From Oscillibacter sp. CAG:241 (lineage in GTDB: Bacteria > Bacillota > Clostridia > Oscillospirales > Oscillospiraceae): DNA of 64,000 nucleotides. The number at the start of each line of letters is the position of its first letter. The stretch's first letter is position 1. Below the pieces are notes generated by a model. That model saw only the letters and a list, made by a program, of their open reading frames with translations. It made no database searches and was not told the DNA's origin. The position numbers and the translations under genes are program-made. The DNA lies in the NCBI GenBank assembly GCA_000435975.1, contig FR884114.1, forward strand, positions 1 through 64,000. The letters run 5' to 3'. Of the stretch, positions 17,361-24,800 are shown in pieces.

Positions 17361-17395
17361 GAGATTTTTCCCTTTCCGTGTTTCATAGTACCATT

Positions 17396-17478
17396 ATCGT
17401 ATATTCAAATTCTAAACTGAAACGAAACTTTTGAAAATCCGGGCAGTTTCGTTTCAGTTTAGAATTGCTTGCTACACT
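17396..17478. promoter_or_regulatory. Divergent promoter pair with two inverted 20-base operator elements
   Basis: AGTTTCGTTTCAGTTTAGAA occurs on the plus strand at 17445-17464 and identically on the minus strand at 17429-17410, separated by 15 bases. A -10 box starts exactly 28 bases after the first base of each copy: TACACT (17473-17478) for operon 1 and TACGAT (17401-17396) for oleate hydratase. The same element with the same spacing recurs at 26161 and 36101. It overlaps the -35 position, so it is best read as the site of one shared regulator. Confidence 0.85.
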
Positions 17479-17524
17479 CTCCGCAGAAAATGTCGAAATA
17501 ACGGTTTTTAAGGGAGTGACAGAC

Positions 17525-18037
17525 TTGAACTATGAAATAGCCTATTACAGTTTATCAGGCAATACAGAAAAGCTGGCATACGGCATTGCAAAGCGTCTTC
17601 CGGAAAATCAAGCTTTTTTGACGAACCTGCAAGAGGAAGAAGTTACCCTTGCGGCCGATGTGTATTTAGTAGGATTCGGCATAAACAACGGTACAGTCCC
17701 GCTAAAAGTCATGGACGCATTGGACCGGCTGGCCGGAAAGAAGATATTCCTGTTTGTGACCTGCGGCATAGAGCCAAGTGAGGAATACAAGCGGCTTATC
17801 GAGCGCAAGATCGAACCTTTTCTGCCGGACGAATGCGACTATTGCGGCATTTTGCTGTGTCGAGGTCAGATAGCGGAGGAGGTGCTGAGCAAAATCCAAA
17901 GACAGTTCGCACAGCAACCGGACGATCCTGCCATCAAAAAAATGATCTCCGAGGCAAAATTGTCCGAGGGGCATCCCGATGAAACGGATGCGGAAAACGC
18001 AGTGAGGTTTATCCGGGAAAAGCTTGATTCTTTCTAA
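17525..18037 (+). CDS. Flavodoxin-family protein
   Basis: 170 residues. The N-terminal phosphate-binding loop of flavodoxins is visible as YYSLSGNTEKLAYGIAKRL (about residues 7-25), followed by the second FMN-binding region LVGFGINNGTVPLKVMDAL. It should bind FMN and act as a one- or two-electron carrier. I use the TTG at 17525 because AAGGGAG lies 8 bases upstream and no ATG or GTG is in frame nearby. It is the first gene after the operator-bearing promoter of operon 1. Its partner is unknown; the FAD-dependent oleate hydratase transcribed divergently and the ATPase at 21885 are candidates by context only. Confidence 0.78.
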   Translation: MNYEIAYYSLSGNTEKLAYGIAKRLPENQAFLTNLQEEEVTLAADVYLVGFGINNGTVPLKVMDALDRLAGKKIFLFVTCGIEPSEEYKRLIERKIEPFLPDECDYCGILLCRGQIAEEVLSKIQRQFAQQPDDPAIKKMISEAKLSEGHPDETDAENAVRFIREKLDSF

Positions 18038-18086
18038 CCGGCAAGCAGCATTTCAAAGATTCATTACATAAAAAGGAGTTTTTACC

Positions 18087-18341
18087 ATGAGAAAAGTTAA
18101 GATCATCACCGATTCCTGCGCAGACCTGAGCGCAGAGCAACTCGAAAAATACGACATCGACTACGCCAGAATGTCCACGATCGAGGATGGCAAAGAGTCT
18201 CCGGCGCTTCTCACATGGACACCCGCAGAAGCACACAGACTTTACGAGACGATCCGTGGCGGAAAGCGTATCACGACAGCGCAGGTTTCCGTTGAAGAAT
18301 TCAAAAGCTGTTTGAAAAATATCTGGGGCTTTATCAGTTAG
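18087..18341 (+). pseudogene. DegV (FakB-type fatty-acid-binding) N-terminal fragment
   Basis: The frame opens with the DegV signature KIITDSCADLS after AAGGAG and continues with family features (ITTAQVSVEEFKSC) for about 80 residues. It then runs out of frame and stops, whereas DegV proteins have about 280 residues. The remaining sequence continues, in another frame, as the second half of a PlsY protein. DegV proteins such as FakB bind fatty acids and present them to FakA kinase, which fits the lipid theme. It is almost certainly inactive, because the lipid-binding C-terminal lobe is missing. Confidence 0.82.
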
Positions 18342-18697
18342 GGGCTGTCTATACAGGCCTTTTTGCTGTTCTTGGACATGCCTATCCGATCTGGTACGGC
18401 TTCAAAGGCGGCAAAGGATTTCTCGTCAGTCTTTCAACGATTTGGGTAACAGACTGGCGGGTCGGTCTGATCGTGACCGGAATGATGGTTGTACTGCTGC
18501 TTACCACAAAATATATGTCGCTTGCTACTGTTGCTGCGACGCTCTGCAGCCCATTGCTTCTGCTGCTGTTCAAAGCACCTGTATCCGTAATTTTGATAGA
18601 CGCTGCAATCGTTATTTTTGTGGCGCTGCGGCATAAGGAAAACTTCAGGCGCTTGAAAGCCGGAACAGAATCAAAGTTTACATTAAGCACGCACTGA
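18302..18697 (+). pseudogene. plsY: PlsY glycerol-3-phosphate acyltransferase C-terminal fragment
   Basis: This frame lacks a start codon and its first in-frame bases overlap the degV fragment. It contains the PlsY hallmark GHAYPIWYGFKGGKG followed by hydrophobic helices and the ending RHKENFRRLKAG. PlsY transfers acyl groups from acyl-phosphate to glycerol 3-phosphate in the membrane. The N-terminal half (the first two membrane segments and the SGNxGATN motif) is gone. A deletion joined degV to plsY near 18310-18320. A GTG at 18473 could start a 74-residue membrane peptide, but I see no reason to think it is active. Confidence 0.8.
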
Positions 18698-18742
18698 TAA
18701 ATTTACAGAACAGGGACGATGCTTCGAGGAGGTAATGAACTT

Positions 18743-19660
18743 ATGTCTGAAAAATATATTCTTTATAATCCCTGTGCAGGCGGTCCGGAGACCGAGAAAG
18801 CCGTAAAAGCCTTGCAGGATGCCAATGAAGGGGCTGTGGCGATCAATATTTGCCGCATCATCAGTTATAAGACTTTTTTTAACGGATTAGACCCGAATGA
18901 CACTGTGATCTTATGCGGCGGAGACGGCACCCTGAATCGTTTTGTCAACGATGTTAACGGAATGAACATTCCCAATAAGCTCTACTACTACCCCACGGGA
19001 ACCGGCAACGATTTTGCGAGGGATGTCGGGCAAAAACCGTTTTCGGATCCAACGGTTTGCCTCAACCCATATTTTGAACGGCTACCTCGTGTAAGCGTTA
19101 AAGGAAAGTCTGAATTGTTCCTGAACAATGTCGGTTTCGGCATTGACGGTTATTGCTGTGAGGTTGGAGAAAAGCTCCGAGAGGAAAACAAGAAGAGGAA
19201 AAAGCCCAAGCCGGTAAATTATACGAAGATCGCCATCACCGGGTTGCTGTTTCACTATAAGCCCAAGAATGTGACCGTCGTTGTTGACGGCAAACGCTAT
19301 CAATATAAAAAAGTGTGGCTTGCCTCTGTCATGAACGGCAGGTTCTATGGCGGGGGTATGATGCCGACGCCGGAGCAGTACAGATTACGTGAAGACGGAA
19401 AGGTATCCATTCTGATATTCCACGATGTCGGCAAACTGCGTGGACTAATGATCTTTCCGTCGATTTTCAGCGGCAAGCATCTGAAGTATACGAATCAGAT
19501 GACGATTCTGGAAGGAAAGACCATTCAAGTGAAATATAATGAGCCGGCACCGCTTCAGATCGACGGCGAAGTTGTACCGGAAGTCATGGAATATACGGTT
19601 CGGTCATGCGTTTCACCGGCAGAGAAAGCAAAACAGGACAGTGAAATGGCAGCTGTATAA
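18743..19660 (+). CDS. Diacylglycerol kinase family (DagK/YegS-like) lipid kinase
   Basis: 305 residues. The catalytic nucleotide-binding motif ILCGGDGTLNRFVNDV is near residue 60, followed by YYPTGTGNDFARD near 95, both diagnostic of DAGK_cat proteins. A C-terminal beta domain ends with APLQIDGEVVPE, typical for the family. It should phosphorylate diacylglycerol (or a related lipid alcohol) to phosphatidic acid, the substrate of CdsA encoded three genes later. The ATG at 18743 is served by GAGGAGG 10 bases upstream. A small-molecule substrate such as sphingoid base is possible within the family. Confidence 0.88.
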   Translation: MSEKYILYNPCAGGPETEKAVKALQDANEGAVAINICRIISYKTFFNGLDPNDTVILCGGDGTLNRFVNDVNGMNIPNKLYYYPTGTGNDFARDVGQKPFSDPTVCLNPYFERLPRVSVKGKSELFLNNVGFGIDGYCCEVGEKLREENKKRKKPKPVNYTKIAITGLLFHYKPKNVTVVVDGKRYQYKKVWLASVMNGRFYGGGMMPTPEQYRLREDGKVSILIFHDVGKLRGLMIFPSIFSGKHLKYTNQMTILEGKTIQVKYNEPAPLQIDGEVVPEVMEYTVRSCVSPAEKAKQDSEMAAV

Positions 19661-19713
19661 ATGCGAAGATAAACGATATTATAATGGCGACAGGCCGATG
19701 GGAGATATTACAT

Positions 19714-20268
19714 ATGCATAGGATATTCAGAAAAGATCAGGTATTGACGATACCGAATTTATTAAGTGTGATACGCTTGGCGCTGATTCCGCTGATCGTG
19801 TGGCTATATATAGGAAAGCAGGAATATTCTGCTGCAGTGGCTGTGATTTTAATCTCCGGTGCAACGGATATTATTGACGGATTCATCGCCCGCAAATTCA
19901 ATATGGTGTCAGACCTCGGAAAGATTTTGGATCCCGTGGCAGACAAGCTGACGCAGGCTACGGTGATCCTCTGCTTGACGGTGAAATATCGCTGGATGCG
20001 CGGATTGATTGTTCTCTTTGTGGTCAAGGAGATCATTATGGCCGTGCTCGGGTATATGGCAATTCAAAAGAAAGATGTTGTTAACAGCGCAAAATGGTAT
20101 GGCAAGCTCAACACCGTGGTTCTGTATCTGGTTATGACGTGCCTTATCTTGTTCCCGAGTATATCGGAAACGGTGGCAAATGTTCTGATCGGAATTTGCA
20201 TTTGCGTTATGCTTATGTCCCTTACGCTGTACATACGGTTTTACCTGAATCTGTTCCGCACGAACTGA
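19714..20268 (+). CDS. CDP-alcohol phosphatidyltransferase, PgsA-like
   Basis: A 184-residue integral membrane enzyme with about five hydrophobic segments. The full signature is present: DIIDGFIAR, 8 residues, GKILDPVADK (D-x2-D-G-x2-A-R-x8-G-x3-D-x3-D). The size and the LTIPNLLSVIRL start match phosphatidylglycerophosphate synthase, which joins CDP-diacylglycerol to glycerol 3-phosphate on the way to phosphatidylglycerol and cardiolipin. The ATG at 19714 has GGGAG 9 bases upstream; the longer frame from 19684 lacks a ribosome site. It is preceded by the lipid kinase gene and followed by acyltransferase and CdsA genes. Confidence 0.87.
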   Translation: MHRIFRKDQVLTIPNLLSVIRLALIPLIVWLYIGKQEYSAAVAVILISGATDIIDGFIARKFNMVSDLGKILDPVADKLTQATVILCLTVKYRWMRGLIVLFVVKEIIMAVLGYMAIQKKDVVNSAKWYGKLNTVVLYLVMTCLILFPSISETVANVLIGICICVMLMSLTLYIRFYLNLFRTN

Positions 20269-20300
20269 ATCAGCAAACCACAGATCCAAGGAGGGATAAA

Positions 20301-20459
20301 ATGGTTGTTGTTTACATACTGCTTGGCATTCTCGCCGTCCTGCTGCTCTATATTTGCTTCCTTGCAATTTGCAGCCTATGCGTCGATCCGAAAAAAGAAT
20401 ATGAGAAAAACAGCCGTTTTTACCGCACACTGCTTACAGCGCTTCTGCCGCTGCTTTGA
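20301..20459 (+). pseudogene. N-terminal membrane segment of a PlsC-like acyltransferase, separated by frameshift
   Basis: Encodes 52 residues: a hydrophobic helix (VVYILLGILAVLLLYICFLA) then KKEYEKNSRFYRTLLTALLP, the usual lead-in of clostridial PlsC proteins. Its start has a good AAGGAGGG site, which the downstream body lacks. The stop TGA overlaps the TTG that opens the body frame. If one base is gained or lost near CTGCCGCTGCTTTGAAG the two parts join as a normal-length enzyme. It may be a frameshift mutation, a sequencing error, or coupled translation of two chains. Confidence 0.65.
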
Positions 20460-21022
20460 AGGTGCTGCGAATCAGAGTATATACAAGCGGACTGGAGAAG
20501 ATACCTAAGAATCAAAAGCTGATGTTTGTCGGAAACCATCGCTCCAATTTTGACCCGATCATTGAGTGGCTTGTGCTGAAACCGTGGGATATTGCGTTTA
20601 TCTCAAAAGGCGAGAATTTTAAGATTCCGTTTTTCGGACGAATTATTCGGAAATGCTGCTTTATGCCGATCGACCGGGAGAACCCGCGAAAGGCATTGAG
20701 GACGATCAATAAAGCTTCTGATCTGCTTCAGAGCGGCGAGGTCTCTATCGGTGTATATCCGGAGGGCACCCGAAGCAAAACCGGAGAATTGCTCCCGTTT
20801 CACGACGGTGTTTTCCACATTGCCAAAAAGGCCGGCACACCGATTGTCGTTATGTCCATCAGGGGAACGGAACAGATCCATAAGAATGTCCTACGCCGGC
20901 ATTCCGATGTATATTTGGACATCGTGCAGGTGATTCCTGCAAGCGATGTGGAAAACGGAACCACACATACGATCGGCGCAGAAATACGGAATATGTTGCT
21001 CGATAGTATAAAAGATAAATAA
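20456..21022 (+). CDS. plsC: 1-acyl-sn-glycerol-3-phosphate acyltransferase (PlsC-like), catalytic body
   Basis: 188 residues with the four acyltransferase blocks: VGNHRSNFDP (NHx4D, catalytic), then GRIIRKCCFMPIDREN, VYPEGTRSKTG (the EGTRS block) and PIVVMSIRGT. It would add the second acyl chain to lysophosphatidic acid, giving phosphatidic acid for CdsA. There is no ribosome binding site of its own before the TTG at 20456; translation would have to come from the upstream frame (see 20301). The catalytic blocks are intact, so activity is possible if the frameshift is an error or is bypassed. Confidence 0.85.
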   Translation: MKVLRIRVYTSGLEKIPKNQKLMFVGNHRSNFDPIIEWLVLKPWDIAFISKGENFKIPFFGRIIRKCCFMPIDRENPRKALRTINKASDLLQSGEVSIGVYPEGTRSKTGELLPFHDGVFHIAKKAGTPIVVMSIRGTEQIHKNVLRRHSDVYLDIVQVIPASDVENGTTHTIGAEIRNMLLDSIKDK

Positions 21023-21053
21023 TACAGTAGTTTTATTACGAGGGGTCACAACC

Positions 21054-21866
21054 ATACTCAAGCGAACGATAACCGGTGCGTTTATAACAGCCGCCGTTTA
21101 CTTAATCCTATTCTATTCTTACATACCGGCGGTCATTTTGGTGGCTACCGCCATCCTTTGCGCCTTTTCGGTGTATGAAATATACCGCGCAACCGGCACA
21201 ATCGAAAATGAAGTGATGTTTACTGTTTCTATGCTCATTGCCGTTTTGGCTGCTTTCGTACACATTCCCCGTTCCGAGATCGTACTGACGGTGGCATTTA
21301 TTTTTGCAACTGTAGCATCCATTTGGCTGATGATACGGCAAAAACATTGCAGCTTGGACTCTCCCGTCAAGGCATTTTTCATTGTGCTCCTGATCATTGT
21401 GCTCTTTAAAGCCATTCCGGAGCTGAGAAGCCTGAATAGCGGACTGTATTATCTGATTTTTGCTGTCACATTGTGCTTTGTCACGGATGTCGCCGCCTAT
21501 CTGATCGGGCGAGGTTTGGGACGGCATAAGCTAATGCCGAAGGTAAGCCCAAATAAGACCATAGAAGGCTCCCTTGGCGGCCTATTGTTCGGGGTGCTAT
21601 TGGCACTGCTTGGCGGGATCGTTGTTGAGAAATTTGTAAAGATTGAAGTAAATTACGGAACGCTGGCACTTTGGGCGCTTATGACCTCCGTTGTCGGCCA
21701 GTTCGGTGATCTGTCTATGTCAGTGATCAAACGTATTTGCGGCATCAAAGACTATGGCAATCTGCTGCCGGGACACGGCGGTATACTGGACAGGTTTGAC
21801 AGTCATTTATTTGCCGTTCCGTTTACTTATCTTTTCTGCACATACGCAGGCGGCTTCTTTTTATAA
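21054..21866 (+). CDS. cdsA: Phosphatidate cytidylyltransferase CdsA, apparently with an ATA start
   Basis: About 270 residues with 7-8 hydrophobic helices. The C-terminal signature is complete (SVIKRICGIKDYGNLLPGHG with GILDRFDS following). It makes CDP-diacylglycerol from phosphatidic acid and CTP. The N-terminus expected for CdsA (LKRTITGAF) begins at an ATA codon at 21054, placed 8-9 bases after GAGGGG. Upstream, the frame has no ATG, GTG or TTG back to a stop at 21009; the first standard start downstream (TTG 21138) would remove the first helix. The start therefore seems mutated (ATG to ATA), which would lower expression. Confidence 0.82.
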   Translation: MLKRTITGAFITAAVYLILFYSYIPAVILVATAILCAFSVYEIYRATGTIENEVMFTVSMLIAVLAAFVHIPRSEIVLTVAFIFATVASIWLMIRQKHCSLDSPVKAFFIVLLIIVLFKAIPELRSLNSGLYYLIFAVTLCFVTDVAAYLIGRGLGRHKLMPKVSPNKTIEGSLGGLLFGVLLALLGGIVVEKFVKIEVNYGTLALWALMTSVVGQFGDLSMSVIKRICGIKDYGNLLPGHGGILDRFDSHLFAVPFTYLFCTYAGGFFL

Positions 21867-21884
21867 GCGCAGGAGGAATCATCT

Positions 21885-24800
21885 ATGAAAAAATACCGTG
21901 CCGGGATCGACATCGGCTCCACGACCGTAAAGCTTGTGGTACTTGATGACGCCGATGAGATCCTTTACGGAGAATACAGACGGCATCAGGCCCACACGCA
22001 GGAAACCCTATCCACTTTGTTGGAAGAAGCCAAGAAATCTGTTGGGGAATGTGAACTGCAGGTTTGCATTACCGGCTCCGGTGCGATCAATCTGGGGAAA
22101 GCGTTGGATATTTCCTTTGTCCAGGAGGTCGTTGCCGTCGCTACAGCCCTGAAAAAATGTGCGCCGCAGACGGATGTGGCGATTGAACTTGGCGGCGAGG
22201 ATGCTAAGATCATATACTTTACCGGCGGATTAGAGGAGCGAATGAACGGTGTCTGCGCCGGCGGAACCGGCTCTTTCATCGATCAAATGGCATCGCTGCT
22301 GCAAACGGATGCCGCCGGACTGAATAGAGAGGCTGAGCAGTACAAGCAGATCTACCCGATCGCAGCACGCTGCGGCGTATTTGCGAAAACAGATATTCAG
22401 CCCTTGATCAATGAAGGGGCAACCAAAGCGGACCTTGCAGCATCTATTTTTCAGGCAGTCGTGAACCAGACGATCTCCGGTCTTGCCTGCGGAAAGCCGA
22501 TCCGGGGATGCGTGGCATTTCTCGGAGGTCCGCTGCATTTTCTGCCGGAACTGAAAAAGGCATTTGTACGGACTCTTGGTTTGACAGCGGAAACGACTGT
22601 TGATCCGGATCACTCCCATCTGTTTGCCGCCATGGGCGCTGCAATGGAAAGCACGGAAAAAGACACTGTCCCAATCGACACCCTGATCGAGCGTCTGAAA
22701 AACGGCGTCTCGATCTCTTTTGAAATGCCCCGGCTTCCGGCTCTATTTGAAAGTCACGCAGAATATGAGCAGTTCTGCTGCAGACACGCTCGGGCTTCCG
22801 TTGCCCGTGGTGAGCTTTCCGCCTATCGAGGGAACTGCTATCTGGGAATCGACGCTGGTTCTACGACAACCAAGATGGCGCTGATCGGGGAAAACGGTGA
22901 ACTGCTGTATTCTTACTACACGAACAACAACGGCAACCCAATCGAGGCGGCAAAAAAGGGTATCCACGAACTGCAAACGCTAATGCCGGGGAATGCAAAA
23001 ATCGTCCGGGCGTGCTCTACCGGCTACGGAGAGGCACTGCTGCAGGCTGCCTTTTCTCTGGATGACGGAGAAGTGGAAACGATTGCTCACTGTACGGCCG
23101 CTTCTTTCTTCGATCCAAAAGTGGACTGTGTGCTGGACATTGGCGGTCAGGATATGAAATGTATCCGTCTGAAAAACGGTGCTGTGGACAGTATCATGCT
23201 TAACGAAGCCTGCTCCTCTGGCTGCGGTTCCTTTATTGAAAACTTTGCAAACTCTTTAGGATATACTGCAGAAGAGTTCGCACAAACCGCACTATTTGCC
23301 GAACACCCGGTTGACCTCGGTACCCGGTGCACGGTTTTCATGAATTCCAATGTCAAGCAGGCACAAAAAGAAGGTGCCTCGGTTTCGGATATTTCCGCCG
23401 GCCTTGCCTATTCCGTGATCAAAAACGCTTTGTATAAGGTCATCAAGCTGTCCTCGGCGGAGGAGCTTGGCAGCCATATCGTCGTGCAGGGCGGTACTTT
23501 TCATAACAAGGCTGTCTTGCGGGCGTTTGAAGAAATTGCCGGTGCAGAAGTGATTTGCCCGGATATTTCCGGCGTGATGGGTGCTTTCGGTGCCGCATTG
23601 ATCGCCAGACGCAATTACACCGGAGCACCGACACCGACTAAGATGCTTTCACTGGAGCAGATCGAGGCGCTGACCTATTCCTCTTTCACAAGACGCTGCG
23701 GCGGCTGTGCCAACCATTGTATGCTGACGGTAAATGTTTTTGACGGAGAGCGCCGCCACATCACAGGAAATCGCTGTGAAAAGATGGTCGGCAATGCCGA
23801 GCGGAAAAAAGCTGCACCCAATATGGTTGAATTCAAGCGCCGATGCATATTTGGCTATGAGCCGCTTGCAGAGTCAGCTGCCGCACGGGGGACGATCGGT
23901 ATTCCCCGGGTGCTGAACCTATATGAAAACTACCCGTTTTGGGCAACCTTTTTCAAACAGCTGCATTTCCGGGTCATCTTATCCCCCTTTTCAAGCCGAA
24001 AGATCTACGAGCTTGGGATGGAGTCAATCCCATCCGAATCGGAATGTTACCCCGCAAAGCTGGCGCACGGCCATGTACAGTGGCTCATCAACCAAGGCAT
24101 CAAAACGATCTTTCACCCCTGCGTATTCTACGAACACCAGGAAACGCTGGGAGCACAGAACCATTTTAATTGCCCCATTGTTGTTTCATATCCTGAAAAC
24201 ATCAAAAACAATGTGGAAGCCGTTACCAATGGAGCCGTGCGCTACATACGCCCATTTATGGCGTTTACCGATGAAAAGACGGTTGCTGACCGCATGGTAA
24301 AGCTCTGCCGTGAGGAATGGAATATTCCCGCACCGGAGGTGCATGCGGCAGTAAAAGCGGCATGGGCAGAACAGCAGCGGGTCAAGGCAGATATTCGTAC
24401 GGAAGGCAAGCGCCTGCTCAATCAGATGAAGCATAACGGCGAGTGCGGAATCGTGCTGGCGGGGCGGCCGTATCATATCGACCCCGAAATCAACCACGGG
24501 ATCCCGGAACTGATTGCCTCCTACGGTCTGACGGTTTTTACTGAGGATAGTCTTCCCATCGATTTTGAGCCGTCCCGGCCCTTGCGTGTTGTGGATCAGT
24601 GGGTATATCATTCCCGGCTGTACAATGCAGCGGAATTTGTCTGCCAACATGATAAATTGGAGATGATTCAGCTCAATTCTTTCGGATGCGGACTTGATGC
24701 CGTAACGACAGATCAGGTAAGCGAGATTCTGGAGGCTTCCGGCAAGCTGTATACGCTTTTGAAGATCGACGAGGTCGCCAATCTCGGCGCTGTCCGTATC

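Larger units (their letters stand above)
15017..17386 (-). pseudogene. ohyA: Rearranged oleate hydratase gene with internal duplication
   Basis: Oleate hydratase adds water to the cis-9 double bond of unsaturated fatty acids, giving 10-hydroxy acids; normal length is near 590 residues. This open frame has 789 residues in an impossible order. Residues about 10-239 repeat residues about 470-699 (12 differences by my count). Residues 240 onward start at the middle of the FAD domain (KGEHIHVLEKLDLAGGS) and run to the normal C-terminus. The first 45 or so residues with the FAD GxGxxG are absent. The catalytic-region motif RGGREMDNHFE is present. The predicted -10 box ends 10 bases before the ATG, so the message would be nearly leaderless, consistent with a 5' deletion. 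Probably inactive; a partly folded chimera is possible. Confidence 0.8.

Noticed and set aside
14885..17434. Plus-strand frames (14885-16648 and 16652-17434) opposite oleate hydratase
   Set aside because: Antisense shadows of the minus-strand oleate hydratase; they repeat each other only because the gene contains a repeat. No ribosome sites or motifs.
18473..18697. A 74-residue membrane protein starting with GTG at 18473
   Set aside because: Its sequence is the C-terminal part of PlsY and continues upstream in frame with the PlsY hallmark, so it is a fragment instead of a separate gene.
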